From Bacteroidota bacterium (GTDB lineage: Bacteria > Bacteroidota > Bacteroidia > Cytophagales > Cyclobacteriaceae), in the NCBI GenBank assembly GCA_018267285.1, contig JAFDYU010000007.1, positions 193,397-257,396 of the forward strand: a stretch of 64,000 nucleotides of DNA, given 5' to 3'. Below are positions 1-9,019 of this stretch, piece after piece. Each line of letters starts with the position of its first letter. Positions within the stretch are counted from its first letter, which is position 1. The notes below the pieces were generated by a model, which saw only the letters and a list, made by a program, of their open reading frames with translations, did no database searches and was not told where the DNA came from. The translations under genes and the position numbers were made by a program.

Positions 1-48
1 GTTGGGCTCATAACCCAAAGGTCACAAGTTCGAGTCTTGTCCCCGCTA
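1..48 (+). tRNA. tRNA-Met (anticodon CAT), 3' part only
   Basis: The window opens inside a tRNA gene. Visible are the anticodon stem (2-6 pairing with 14-18), the loop CTCATAA with anticodon CAT at 9-11, the variable region, a perfect T stem (24-28 with 36-40) around TTCGAGT, the 3' acceptor strand 41-47 and discriminator A48. No CCA is encoded. The D arm and 5' acceptor lie to the left of the window, so elongator Met, initiator Met and tRNA-Ile2 (which also carries CAT in DNA) cannot be fully separated. Confidence 0.9.
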
Positions 49-54
49 CTAAGT

Positions 55-101
55 AACCCTCAAGAGTGCCTTCTCGGTATTTTCTTGAGGGTTTTCTGTT
101 T
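55..101 (+). terminator. Rho-independent terminator after tRNA-Met
   Basis: A perfect 11-bp inverted repeat (55-65 with 83-93, core ACCCTCAAG/CTTGAGGGT) with a 17-base loop is followed by TTCTGTTTT. It lies 6 bases after the tRNA. Confidence 0.85.
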
Positions 102-215
102 TATGGAGCTTCTCTGTCTGAAATGGAGATGACTTCAATTTATGAGTAAATTCCTCAAGTGCTCTAAACTCTTTTTTTGAGATTTTTTTATCTTTCGAAA
201 ATCAACTTATCCAAA

Positions 216-2618
216 ATGGGAGTTCTCATTATAATCTTCGCAATCATTGTTATCATTCTCCTTATTAATATCAAAAATGATATTAGGAGGAGCATTCAGT
301 CTTTGGATGATCGTTTAGATGATCTCCATAATGATATTAGGTATTTAAAAAATCGGAAAGCAGAATCTTCTTTTATGCCAAAGGAAGAAAAGAAAATTGA
401 TACCCCTGCCGCTAAACCTATTGAGACTTATGTTCCTCCAATTATTCAACCTCTTCAAAGGGATGTTAGTGAGGAAAAGGAATCCATTGAAGTGGATATA
501 AAAGAGAAAGAGCTTGTCGAAGAGTCCGTAATAGAGAAACCTATTGCCTTAGTTCCGTTGCAACAAGTGGAGGAATTTAAACCCGGATTCTTTGAGCGCA
601 ATCCTGACCTCGAAAAATTCATTGGTGAAAATCTCGCCAACAAGATCGGTATAGGAATTCTGGTTTTAGGAATTGGTTTTTTTGTCAAGTATGCTATCGA
701 TCAAAATTGGATCAATGAAATTGGCCGGGTGTTTATAGGGATTCTTTGCGGGGGATTGCTGCTTGGTGTTGCACATTGGTTGCGTAAAACCCTCAATGCT
801 TTTAGTTCGGTACTTGTAGGTGGTGGAATTGCAGTGCTTTACCTAACAATTGCCATCGCCTTTCATGAGTATCATCTGTTTGATCAGACAATAGCGTTTA
901 TTATCATGGTTGTCATTACCGGGTTTGCGGTTCTGTTTTCGTTGGCCTATGATCGAAAAGAACTTGCTGTCCTTTCACTTCTCGGTGGCTTTGCTTCACC
1001 ATTCATGGTGAGTACCGGTGAAGGCAATTATATAATACTATTTACCTACATACTAATTCTTGACCTAGGTATGTTGGTACTTGCGTACTATAAGAAGTGG
1101 AACATCATCAATATCATTGCATATGTTGCTACCCTCTTGCTCTTCGCTTCGTGGGAAGGCATTCGGTTTAAAAAAGATGATGTTTCGATGATAAACGGAG
1201 GCTTGTTCTTTGCCACGACTTTCTACTTGGTATTTTATATAATGAACATGATTAATAATCTTAGGAAACGTGTTTCCTTTCAAGAACTAGAAATTGGTCT
1301 CCTCCTCAGTAACACTTTCCTCTACTACGCTGCAGGAATGCATTTGTTAAATAATCCAATAGGGTATCCATTTCGAGGGTTGTTTACCGCTTCATTAGCA
1401 GCTTTCAATTTTATATTCGCTTTCACATTATTTAGAAGTAAATGGGTTGATTCAAAGGTAGTGTTCCTGTTAATAGGCTTGGTATTGACCTTCGCTAGTT
1501 TGGCTGCACCTGTACAACTGGAAGGAAATTATATAACGATGTTCTGGGCTGCGGAAGCCGTGCTTTTGTTGTGGCTCTCACAAAAGTCGGGCATACGGTT
1601 GATGAAGCTGACTTCATTGATCATTTCAGCTTTGATGATTATTAGCCTTGTTATGGACTGGAGCCAAATCTATGGCCAAAATTCGAATGATCATTTGAGA
1701 ATCCTACTTAACAAAGGATACATCACAGGGCTGTTCTCTTTGATTTCTCTAGCGATGTGTTTTTATTTTGCAAGGTTTGAAAAAACGGAGGACACAGAGA
1801 ATGTTGTGTTGTATAAACGCATTGTGGCTTTGTTGGCTTTGCTTGTTTTGTATATCTCTCATTTGCTTGAACTTTATTATCAAGTGAATATTTTCGTTGA
1901 TGATCCTGCAACAAGACTCCTGATCATCGGCATCTATAACATGGTTTTCATTATTGGATTATTGGCCTACTCTAAAAGGAGTGCTGTCAGCGAAAAACTT
2001 ATGCAAGTATTGACAGTTTTTGGAATAATAGGAATAACTTCTTACATGCTTCTTTACCAGGGTCTTTCAATACAGGTAAGGAACGGCTTTCTTTCAAACT
2101 CTATTTCTGGAACAGGGTTTTTGGTTCACTACATTCTAGTAGTCTTGACTATTGCGGTAGGCATTCTTAGCTTAACGAATATACAAAAACTCAAAGCGTT
2201 TAATTTGAAGACGCACAACCTGTACGGTTGGTTTTTTGTATTCTTCTTTATTTTTGTTGCCAGTGCAGAACTGGATCACATTGTTGTTTGGATCGGGTAT
2301 TCAGACACAGATTCAACAGAACATTTATTGACCCAAAATCATAAAATTGGATTTCCAATTCTCTGGGGAATATCTTCATTTTTACTGATTGCATTTGGTC
2401 TAAAATGGAAAAAGCGACATATAAGAATTATTTCATTAACCTTATTTTTAATCACCCTTGCGAAATTATTTATGGTCGACATTCGAGGAATCTCTGAAGG
2501 AGGGAAAATTGCAGCTTTTATTTCTTTAGGAATTTTGCTACTTACCGTTTCGTTTATGTATCAGCGATTGAAAAAAATTATACTCAGAGACGAAGCAAAT
2601 AATCTTGAAAATCAATGA
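216..2618 (+). CDS. DUF2339 family multi-pass membrane protein
   Basis: About 800 residues. An N-terminal membrane anchor (residues 2-18) is followed by a short predicted coiled coil (about 20-50, heptad-like IRRSIQSLDDRLDDL), an acidic proline-containing linker to about residue 125, then a block beginning NPDLEKFIGENLANKIG and continuing as many hydrophobic segments to the C-terminus. That arrangement is typical of DUF2339 predicted membrane proteins. An upstream in-frame TTG at 177 is possible, but the ATG at 216 puts the anchor at the N-terminus and was chosen. The stop overlaps the next gene's start (ATGA), so the two are translationally coupled. The molecular function of the family is not established; an envelope role is inferred from topology and the partner. 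Confidence 0.85.
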   Translation: MGVLIIIFAIIVIILLINIKNDIRRSIQSLDDRLDDLHNDIRYLKNRKAESSFMPKEEKKIDTPAAKPIETYVPPIIQPLQRDVSEEKESIEVDIKEKELVEESVIEKPIALVPLQQVEEFKPGFFERNPDLEKFIGENLANKIGIGILVLGIGFFVKYAIDQNWINEIGRVFIGILCGGLLLGVAHWLRKTLNAFSSVLVGGGIAVLYLTIAIAFHEYHLFDQTIAFIIMVVITGFAVLFSLAYDRKELAVLSLLGGFASPFMVSTGEGNYIILFTYILILDLGMLVLAYYKKWNIINIIAYVATLLLFASWEGIRFKKDDVSMINGGLFFATTFYLVFYIMNMINNLRKRVSFQELEIGLLLSNTFLYYAAGMHLLNNPIGYPFRGLFTASLAAFNFIFAFTLFRSKWVDSKVVFLLIGLVLTFASLAAPVQLEGNYITMFWAAEAVLLLWLSQKSGIRLMKLTSLIISALMIISLVMDWSQIYGQNSNDHLRILLNKGYITGLFSLISLAMCFYFARFEKTEDTENVVLYKRIVALLALLVLYISHLLELYYQVNIFVDDPATRLLIIGIYNMVFIIGLLAYSKRSAVSEKLMQVLTVFGIIGITSYMLLYQGLSIQVRNGFLSNSISGTGFLVHYILVVLTIAVGILSLTNIQKLKAFNLKTHNLYGWFFVFFFIFVASAELDHIVVWIGYSDTDSTEHLLTQNHKIGFPILWGISSFLLIAFGLKWKKRHIRIISLTLFLITLAKLFMVDIRGISEGGKIAAFISLGILLLTVSFMYQRLKKIILRDEANNLENQ

Positions 2619-3847
2619 GAAAACTGCTTTCACTATATTTTTTACTGATATTGGCTTCAACTGTTCACGGTCAGCAATATCATGCTGAGATACACCTGCC
2701 TAAAGTACCTAAAAATGGTTTTTATAAAATCCCTGTCACTCCAAAGATCGCTCGTTACCTCGTACCGGGATTTACCAACCTGAGAATCCTCGATGAATCC
2801 AACCAAGAAACTCCTTATCTCATTCGAGAGGAAATCCCTGTACGGCAAACAGAAAAGTTTCAGAAGTATGAGTTTGAACGACACAAGACGAAAGTAAGCA
2901 CGGAACTCGTGTTAAAGAACCCAAACCGAAAATCGATCAACAACATTTATCTCAAGATAAGAAACGCAGACGTAGCCAAAGAGGCCTCATTGCTTGGGAG
3001 TGATGATCACGCAAATTGGTTCGCCATCAAACAAAAATTTAATTTATCTCCAATTGATGGGGGAAGCGGTACTTTTGAAATGAAGGTATTGGATTTTCCG
3101 ATGAGCAATTACTTATTCTATTCTTTGCGTATTTCTGATTCATTAAGTGCGCCAATAAATATTCTTACAGCAGGTTATTTCGAAGCCGATACTGAAAACG
3201 GACAATATGAAGAGGTGCCTGGTAAGGTTTCTTTTTCAACCGATTTAAACAAGAAACAATCATTCATTACCCTTTCTTTTGACACCGTTCAGTTTGTTGA
3301 TCGCATTGATTTATCGATGCGAGGGAAGCAACAATATTTTCTTCGAAGAGCATCTGTCGAAGAACCAAGGGAAAGAAGGGTAAAAAAGGGTAAAATTGAA
3401 AAGTACCTTTATACTTTAAACGAATTTGAAGTTAGCTCTACACACCCTACTCAACTGTATGTTCAGAGCCGACTTAAGGAATTTCAAATCATAATCGACA
3501 ATGAAGACAACCAGCCACTTGAGCTGACTTCCCTTCGAGCCTATCAATTGAACCGATATTTAATCACCTGGCTTTCTGCTAATAATGATTACATAATAAA
3601 AATTGGGAGTGAGAATCTTATGGCACCTTCTTATGATTTGCGTTTTTTTTCAGACAGCATTCCCAAGCAGATAGCAAGTCTCCCGGTTGGAGGGGCTCTT
3701 GTTTATGAGAAGAAAGAGCCCTTGCCAGACACATCATTTTTCACCAACAAAAATTTCATTTGGACAGCGATCGTTTTAGTCGTTTTATTGATTGGATATA
3801 TGGCAGTAAGCCTAGCGAAAGATGTGGGTAAGTCGGCTGAGAAGTAA
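2615..3847 (+). CDS. DUF3999 family envelope protein
   Basis: 410 residues: a signal peptide (1-19, ending HGQQ), a long periplasmic beta-rich region, and one C-terminal membrane segment (about 380-401, FIWTAIVLVVLLIGYMAV) leaving a short basic tail. DUF3999 proteins are commonly encoded next to DUF2339 proteins, and here the genes overlap by 4 bases, which supports both calls and suggests a two-protein membrane complex. The function is unknown. No terminator was seen; 136 bases separate it from era. Confidence 0.8.
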   Translation: MRKLLSLYFLLILASTVHGQQYHAEIHLPKVPKNGFYKIPVTPKIARYLVPGFTNLRILDESNQETPYLIREEIPVRQTEKFQKYEFERHKTKVSTELVLKNPNRKSINNIYLKIRNADVAKEASLLGSDDHANWFAIKQKFNLSPIDGGSGTFEMKVLDFPMSNYLFYSLRISDSLSAPINILTAGYFEADTENGQYEEVPGKVSFSTDLNKKQSFITLSFDTVQFVDRIDLSMRGKQQYFLRRASVEEPRERRVKKGKIEKYLYTLNEFEVSSTHPTQLYVQSRLKEFQIIIDNEDNQPLELTSLRAYQLNRYLITWLSANNDYIIKIGSENLMAPSYDLRFFSDSIPKQIASLPVGGALVYEKKEPLPDTSFFTNKNFIWTAIVLVVLLIGYMAVSLAKDVGKSAEK

Positions 3848-3983
3848 ATCCTATAGCTATCATTTGTAACTGACGTTACGCAAAGTGAACACAACAGTAA
3901 AAATGAATAAACCCGATTGATAACTTGCGTGAAGAATAACAACTCCCAACACCAAAATAAAACCAGCTTTTCGAATTATTTTT

Positions 3984-4868
3984 ATGTCAGATCCACACAA
4001 AGCCGGCTTCGTTAGCATCATCGGTAAACCCAACGTAGGCAAGAGCAGCCTGATGAACAAGCTGGTGGGGGAGAATCTCTCGATCATCACGGCCAAAGCA
4101 CAAACCACACGCCACCGCATCATGGGCATTTTAAATGCCGATGATTTCCAAATTGTTTACTCCGATACGCCCGGCCTGCTCGAACCAAAGTACGATCTGC
4201 ACAAAGCAATGATGGATTTTGTAAAAGTATCGCTCGAAGATGCAGACGTGATCTTGCTGATCGTTGAGCTTGGCGAAAAATATGACGAGAAGCTTTTATC
4301 GCGCATCCAAAAAATAACCACGCCCATTCTTTTGCTCATCAATAAAATAGATCTGGCCAAAGGTTCGCAAGTGGCCGATAAGATTGAATACTGGAAAGAC
4401 CTGATCCAAGCCGAAGAGATCATCCCGGTTTCGGCAGCAACAGGCGAAAACCTGAGCCAGGTGCTGACGTCCATTAAAAAATATTTGCCCGAGCACCCAG
4501 GTTTTTACCCGAAAGAAGATTTGACGGACAAAAGCGAACGCTTCTTCGCCTCGGAAATTATCCGCGAAAAAATTTTTTTGAATTACGAACAAGAAATCCC
4601 GTACAGCTCGGAAGTAATTATTGAATCGTTTAAAGAAGAGGACACCATCATTCGGATCAGGGCTACCATTTATGTTGAGCGCGATACGCAGAAAGGAATC
4701 CTTATAGGCAAAGGCGGAAGCTCGCTGAAAAAAACGGGTACGGATGCGCGTTTGGATTTGGAAAAATTCTTCAACAAAAAAGTCTTTTTGGAAACCCACG
4801 TAAAAGTTGCCGACAACTGGCGCAAAGAACGTTTGAAACTCAAACATTTCGGCTACCTCGATAATTAA
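3984..4868 (+). CDS. era: GTPase Era
   Basis: 294 residues, the normal length. It is a 16S rRNA-binding GTPase acting late in small-subunit assembly. G1 is GKPNVGKS (14-21), the switch region has the conserved TT pair (41-42), G3 is DTPG (61-64), G4 is NKID (120-123) and G5 contains SAA. The C-terminal half is a KH RNA-binding domain with the GKGG loop (GILIGKGGSSLKK). It is followed 87 bases later by der, a sensible pairing of two ribosome-assembly GTPases, but der has its own candidate -7 box. Confidence 0.97.
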   Translation: MSDPHKAGFVSIIGKPNVGKSSLMNKLVGENLSIITAKAQTTRHRIMGILNADDFQIVYSDTPGLLEPKYDLHKAMMDFVKVSLEDADVILLIVELGEKYDEKLLSRIQKITTPILLLINKIDLAKGSQVADKIEYWKDLIQAEEIIPVSAATGENLSQVLTSIKKYLPEHPGFYPKEDLTDKSERFFASEIIREKIFLNYEQEIPYSSEVIIESFKEEDTIIRIRATIYVERDTQKGILIGKGGSSLKKTGTDARLDLEKFFNKKVFLETHVKVADNWRKERLKLKHFGYLDN

Positions 4869-4886
4869 TCAACGATCGATGTGCCC

Positions 4887-4950
4887 ATTAGCCAATGTTG
4901 GATACCTTTGCGCCAAAATTGACTAATCGGCTAATTGATAATTGGCTAAT
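4887..4950. repeat. Inverted repeat ATTAGCCAAT / ATTGGCTAAT between era and der
   Basis: A perfect 10-bp inverted repeat: ATTAGCCAAT at 4887-4896 and ATTGGCTAAT at 4941-4950. The 44-base interval contains a candidate -7 box TACCTTTG (4903-4910) and further CTAAT/AATTGATAATT words. It could be a der operator or a remnant of a dispersed intergenic repeat; see the related spacers at 19583, 52811 and 61459. Confidence 0.55.
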
Positions 4951-4955
4951 TAACT

Positions 4956-6263
4956 ATGGCAAACATCGTAGCAATTGTAGGTAGGCCAAACGTGGGCAAA
5001 TCAACGCTCTTCAACCGGCTGGTGGAGCAGCGCCAGGCCATTATGGACGACATGCCCGGTGTAACGCGCGATCGGCACTACGGCTATGCCGAATGGACGG
5101 GTGTTTTTTTCACTGTGATTGATACAGGAGGCTACGTAACAGGATCAGACGATAAATTTGAATCGCAAATACGCAGGCAGGTTGAATTGGCTCTTGAAGA
5201 ATGTTCGGCCGTTATTTTCATGCTCGACACCCAACAAGGCATCACCGCCTACGATAAAGAATTTGCCAACATCATCCGAAGATCAAAGAAGCCTGTTTTT
5301 ATTGCAGCCAATAAAGTAGATACACCCAATAAAACTGCCCATGCCTCAGAGTTTTATGAGCTCAACATGGGCGAAGTTTACCCCGTGTCGGCAGAGAATG
5401 GTTCGGGTACGGGCGAGCTGCTCGATGAATTGATCAAAGTTTTCCCAACGGAAGGAGTTAAAGACCCAAATGCAGGGATACCTAAAATCGCAATTTTGGG
5501 AAGGCCTAACGTAGGCAAATCTTCTTTGCTCAATGTGCTGTTGGGCGAAGAGCGCAGCATTGTGACCAACGAAGCAGGCACTACGCGCGATGCCATCCAC
5601 TCGCGCTACAAAATGTACGGCAAAGACTTTATATTGATAGACACCGCGGGCATAAGAAAAAAGAGCAAAGTAATGGAAGATGTGGAGTTTTATTCCGTGC
5701 TGCGGTCGTTGCGTGCCCTGGAAGAAACCGATGTGTGCATTGTGGTGATCGATGCCCAACGCGGCCTTGAATCGCAAGATGTGAACATCATTGCCTTAGC
5801 CCAAAAGCAAGGTAAGGGCATTGTGATAATGGTGAACAAATGGGATCTGATTGAAAAAGACAGTAAAACTGCCGACAAGATCAAAAAGGAAATGCTCGAG
5901 AAAATAGCACCCATTGATTATGTGCCTTTTGTTTTTGCCTCGGCTTTGACCAAGCAGCGCATATTCCAGGTTATTGAAAAGGCCGTTCAGGTTTTCGAAA
6001 ACAAAAACAAAAAAATACCTACCTCAGCCCTAAACGATGCGTTGCTTCCGGAAATTTCGCACTACCCGCCACCGGCCATCAAAGGCAAGCTCATCCAGAT
6101 AAAATACATTACTCAGGTACAGGCAAGAACGCCTTCGTTTGCCTTTTTCTGCAACTTGCCTCAATACATTCAGGAATCGTATCAACGATTTTTGGAGAAC
6201 AGGCTGCGCGAAAAATTCGATCTAGAAGGAACACCGGTGAGGTTATTTTTCAGGAAAAAATAG
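4956..6263 (+). CDS. der: Ribosome-associated GTPase Der (EngA)
   Basis: 435 residues with two tandem GTPase domains and a C-terminal KH-like domain, acting in 50S subunit maturation. The first domain has GRPNVGKST (9-17), DTGG and NKVD. The second has GRPNVGKSS (about residue 180), DTAG and NKWD. The C-terminal region includes FCNLPQYIQESYQRFLENR, typical of the family. The start follows the AATTAACT spacer directly and matches family N-termini (MANIVAIVGRPN). Confidence 0.97.
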   Translation: MANIVAIVGRPNVGKSTLFNRLVEQRQAIMDDMPGVTRDRHYGYAEWTGVFFTVIDTGGYVTGSDDKFESQIRRQVELALEECSAVIFMLDTQQGITAYDKEFANIIRRSKKPVFIAANKVDTPNKTAHASEFYELNMGEVYPVSAENGSGTGELLDELIKVFPTEGVKDPNAGIPKIAILGRPNVGKSSLLNVLLGEERSIVTNEAGTTRDAIHSRYKMYGKDFILIDTAGIRKKSKVMEDVEFYSVLRSLRALEETDVCIVVIDAQRGLESQDVNIIALAQKQGKGIVIMVNKWDLIEKDSKTADKIKKEMLEKIAPIDYVPFVFASALTKQRIFQVIEKAVQVFENKNKKIPTSALNDALLPEISHYPPPAIKGKLIQIKYITQVQARTPSFAFFCNLPQYIQESYQRFLENRLREKFDLEGTPVRLFFRKK

Positions 6264-6346
6264 TATGCCAACGGTTGCGGTCAGCCTATTTTTTATTCAA
6301 TTATTAATTTTTTCTTACTTTTTCATTTAAAATCAATGATTCCCCT

Positions 6347-6354
6347 TATATTTG
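6347..6354 (+). promoter_or_regulatory. Candidate -7 box TATATTTG of the small lipoprotein gene
   Basis: An exact match to the Bacteroidota consensus TAnnTTTG, 27 bases before the ATG at 6382. A clear TTG -33 element is not visible at the usual distance, so only the -7 box is supported. Confidence 0.5.
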
Positions 6355-6381
6355 CGGGCAAATTTATTTAACCTGTAAACT

Positions 6382-6603
6382 ATGAAAAAATTGTTCGCGC
6401 TTATGATGGTTACCGGCTTTGCCGTAGCATTCGTAGCTTGTGGCGGTAAGAAAGCCGTTGACACAGAGAAACTGAAAGCAGATTCTATCAGAATGGCAGA
6501 TTCTATCAAAATGGTAGAAGATGCTGCTGCTGCTAAAGTTAAAGCTGCTGCTGACTCTGTAGCAAAAGCTGATTCTCTTGCAAAAGCCACGATGAAGAAA
6601 TAA
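6382..6603 (+). CDS. Small Lys/Ala/Ser-rich lipoprotein, function unknown
   Basis: 73 residues. The N-terminus is a lipoprotein signal with lipobox AFVAC (Cys20), followed by GGKK. The mature part, about 53 residues, is almost entirely Lys, Ala, Asp and Ser with repeated ADSIRMADSIKM and ADSVAKADSLAKA units, predicting one long helix, and it ends in two lysines. It stands alone between its own -7 box and a strong terminator, as expected of an abundant structural lipoprotein. The architecture resembles Braun lipoprotein by analogy only (lipid anchor, single helix, terminal Lys); no homology is claimed. Confidence 0.75.
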   Translation: MKKLFALMMVTGFAVAFVACGGKKAVDTEKLKADSIRMADSIKMVEDAAAAKVKAAADSVAKADSLAKATMKK

Positions 6604-6625
6604 TCTTCATCAGAGATTTCCCGGG

Positions 6626-6657
6626 AAAGGCTTTAGTACTCTAAAGCCTTTTTTTAT
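6626..6657 (+). terminator. Rho-independent terminator after the small lipoprotein
   Basis: An 11-bp perfect stem (AAAGGCTTTAG 6626-6636 with CTAAAGCCTTT 6641-6651), a TACT loop, then a T run. It ends only 4 bases before the next start codon, so the downstream sprT-like gene has almost no room for its own promoter. Confidence 0.85.
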
Positions 6658-6660
6658 TTC

Positions 6661-7284
6661 ATGGATTTAAAAAAAATAGTAACCGTATTAGACAGCCACA
6701 TTCCCATCCCGGCTGTTGCCTACTGCACCCGGCTCTGGCAAGAACTTCCCTTCACCTTTAAGCTGCGCAAAAATAGGCAAACCAAGGTAGGCGACTTCAC
6801 CTGTAGGACTGGCAAAGCTCCTCAAATTACTATCAACGGAGATTTACATCCGTACCTTTTCCTGATGACGTACGTCCACGAGGTAGCCCATCTTCGAGTT
6901 CATAAAAACTATGGCCATCGTGCGGAAGCTCATGGCTTAGAGTGGAAAATAGCTTTTCAAAACCTTATGCAGCCACTGCTTATTTCGGAGGTTTTTCCGG
7001 AACCGTTGCTTAGCGGACTGATCAAGCACATGGCGTCACCCAAGGCTTCCAGCTTTTCAGACAGCGAGCTTACCCAACTTTTCCGATCGTTTGATCAACG
7101 TGAGAAAGGAACTGTAACGCTGTCTCAGATTCCGGAAGGAAGTGTTTTCAGATTACAAGGACGGTGGTTTAAAAAAGGGAAATTGAAACGTACCCGGGTT
7201 TTATGCAAGGAAGTAAACACGAAAAGACAATACCTTGTTCCTGCCGATGCCCCGGTAAGTCAGGCACAACTATCCTTACTTTAA
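6661..7284 (+). CDS. SprT-like metallopeptidase-fold protein
   Basis: 207 residues. The zinc-binding signature HEVAH is at 73-77, with a further His/Glu in HGLEW (91-95), the layout of the SprT/SprT-like family (related to the Spartan protease domain). No substrate is known for bacterial members. The C-terminal third (FRLQGRWFKKGKLKRTRVLC) looks like the beta-rich tail seen in family members. The gene starts at the foot of the preceding terminator, and its stop codon overlaps the murQ stop on the other strand (7281-7284). Confidence 0.8.
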   Translation: MDLKKIVTVLDSHIPIPAVAYCTRLWQELPFTFKLRKNRQTKVGDFTCRTGKAPQITINGDLHPYLFLMTYVHEVAHLRVHKNYGHRAEAHGLEWKIAFQNLMQPLLISEVFPEPLLSGLIKHMASPKASSFSDSELTQLFRSFDQREKGTVTLSQIPEGSVFRLQGRWFKKGKLKRTRVLCKEVNTKRQYLVPADAPVSQAQLSLL

Positions 7285-8081
7285 CCTCTTTGGCTGGCTA
7301 CTGCCTTGCGTACGCTACCGAATTTTTTGATTAAAAAATTGGCCTTGGTTTCACTTATTTTCAATTCATCCATCACCAAACGTGTTCCTCTATGAATAAG
7401 CTTGTTGTTGGTCATCTTCATATCCACCATCTTGTTCCCTTTCACACGGCCAAGCTGAATCATTACCGATGTTGAAATCATATTGAGTACCAGTTTTTGC
7501 GCTGTGCCGGCCTTCATACGTGTGCTGCCGGTTACAAACTCAGGCCCCACCACCACTTCAATGGGGTAATCTACGGCCATTGCGAGTTTGCTTCCTTGGT
7601 TGCAGGTGATACAAGCCGTTTCTATTTTATTTTTTTGTGCTGCGTTCACACCCCCAATAACATAAGGGGTGTTACCGGATGCGGCTATCCCGATCACAAA
7701 ATCTTTTGCATTGATTTTGTGCTTTTTTAAGTCTTTCCAGGCTTGATGTACATCGTCCTCGGCATGTTCTACCGCTTTGCGAATGGCTTTATCTCCCCCG
7801 GCTATCAGGCCAATAACTTTGCCGAAAGGCATGCCATAGGTGGGTGGAATTTCGGAAGCATCAAGAATGCCTAGCCTGCCGCTGGTGCCGGCCCCGAGGT
7901 AAAACAGGCGACCTCCGCCTTTCATCTTTTTTACTATTGCTTTCACCACTTTTTCAATCTGTGGTAATTTTTTCTTTATAGAACGTGGCACAGATGCATC
8001 CTCGCGATTGATGCAGGTGAGTAAAAAGCGTACAGTCATCGACTGCAGATTTTCGTATCGTGATGACGACTCGGTGATCAT
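7281..8081 (-). CDS. murQ: N-acetylmuramic acid 6-phosphate etherase MurQ
   Basis: 266 residues. It cleaves the lactyl ether of MurNAc-6-phosphate to give GlcNAc-6-phosphate in murein recycling. The SIS-domain signature GAGTSGRLGILDASE (63-77) includes the catalytic Glu77; GIAASGNTPYV and GSTRMKAGTAQK follow. It is about 30 residues shorter at the C-terminus than the E. coli protein, which I believe is usual for this phylum and not a truncation. It overlaps the upstream kinase gene by 4 bases (ATGA), so the two are coupled. Confidence 0.93.
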   Translation of the reverse strand: MITESSSRYENLQSMTVRFLLTCINREDASVPRSIKKKLPQIEKVVKAIVKKMKGGGRLFYLGAGTSGRLGILDASEIPPTYGMPFGKVIGLIAGGDKAIRKAVEHAEDDVHQAWKDLKKHKINAKDFVIGIAASGNTPYVIGGVNAAQKNKIETACITCNQGSKLAMAVDYPIEVVVGPEFVTGSTRMKAGTAQKLVLNMISTSVMIQLGRVKGNKMVDMKMTNNKLIHRGTRLVMDELKISETKANFLIKKFGSVRKAVASQRG

Positions 8082-8920
8082 AAATCTTTTTGATGATACA
8101 GTGTTAAGCCGGCAATGGGACCTTCCAGAATATTTTTTACAGTGATGCCCTTATCGTTGGCCACTTGCCTCAGCACATCGCTGAAATAAAACGATACCGA
8201 CCCGGTAAAATGAACTTTCAGGTCTTTATAGTTTTTATACTTCATTACGTTATTTTCAAAAAAATCGGAAAAACTGTTGTAGGCCAATTGATAGCAGTAG
8301 GGTTCTTTCACGTGCTGAAAAATAAATTTGGAAAAACTGGCGAGGAAAGCACTCGGCTTTTCCTGCTGATATACCTTTTCCAAAATTTCTTCGCGCGTCC
8401 AGGGGAAGCGTGAATGAAATTGCCGGGCCAGGCTTTCGGGCATTTTGTTTCGGAAATAGTCAAACACAAGACGTTTGCCGAGATACGTTCCGGATCCTTC
8501 GTCTGCCAAGATCCAGCCTAAGTTGGCCACGTTGTCGGTAATTTTTTCACCATCGTACAGGCATGAGTTGGAGCCTGTTCCAAGTATGCAGGCAATGCCC
8601 GGCTCGCGCCCGCACAAGGCACGCGCTGCGGCAAGCAGATCCCATCCCACTTCAATGTTAGCCTCATTGAAATACTCGGCAAAAACGGATTGAATGAGTT
8701 TTACATTTTTTTCTGACGACACGCCCGTGCCGTAATAAAATATCTTTGATACCGACTCATTTACTTGTGGTACCAACGATTCTTTCACAATCTCTCGAAG
8801 ATACTCAATGTTCTGATAGTACGGATTGAACCCGCTGGTATTGGCTTGGCCAACGGTCTGGCCTTTGCTGAGGAGGCGCCAATCAATTTTTGAACCTCCG
8901 CTGTCGGCAATGATGATCAT
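8078..8920 (-). CDS. BadF/BcrA-type sugar kinase, probable GlcNAc/MurNAc kinase
   Basis: 280 residues of the ASKHA fold. The phosphate-1 motif DSGGSK (6-11) is at the N-terminus; the second phosphate loop is LGTGSNSCLYDG, followed by GWILADEGSGTYLGK. The family includes N-acetylglucosamine kinases and the MurNAc kinase MurK. Coupling to murQ by a 4-base overlap argues for phosphorylation of amino sugars released from peptidoglycan, giving MurNAc-6-P for MurQ. The exact substrate is inference. Confidence 0.8.
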   Translation of the reverse strand: MIIIADSGGSKIDWRLLSKGQTVGQANTSGFNPYYQNIEYLREIVKESLVPQVNESVSKIFYYGTGVSSEKNVKLIQSVFAEYFNEANIEVGWDLLAAARALCGREPGIACILGTGSNSCLYDGEKITDNVANLGWILADEGSGTYLGKRLVFDYFRNKMPESLARQFHSRFPWTREEILEKVYQQEKPSAFLASFSKFIFQHVKEPYCYQLAYNSFSDFFENNVMKYKNYKDLKVHFTGSVSFYFSDVLRQVANDKGITVKNILEGPIAGLTLYHQKDL

Positions 8921-9019
8921 TCTGTAAATACTTTATTCCCCGATCAATTAAGACGGCAAGTTACAATAGTCTTTTACTTCAGAAAAAAAAGTGAGTGCAT
9001 TCTTTATTACTTTCACTCC

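Noticed and set aside
4296-4847. Long minus-strand open frame (183 codons) inside era
   Set aside because: It is a shadow of era in another frame with no family resemblance; similar shadows lie in der, guaB, purD, recQ and nrdA.
7281-8081. MurQ as a truncated pseudogene because it is about 30 residues short
   Set aside because: The catalytic core is intact, the gene is coupled to its partner and, as far as I recall, other Bacteroidota MurQ proteins have the same length.
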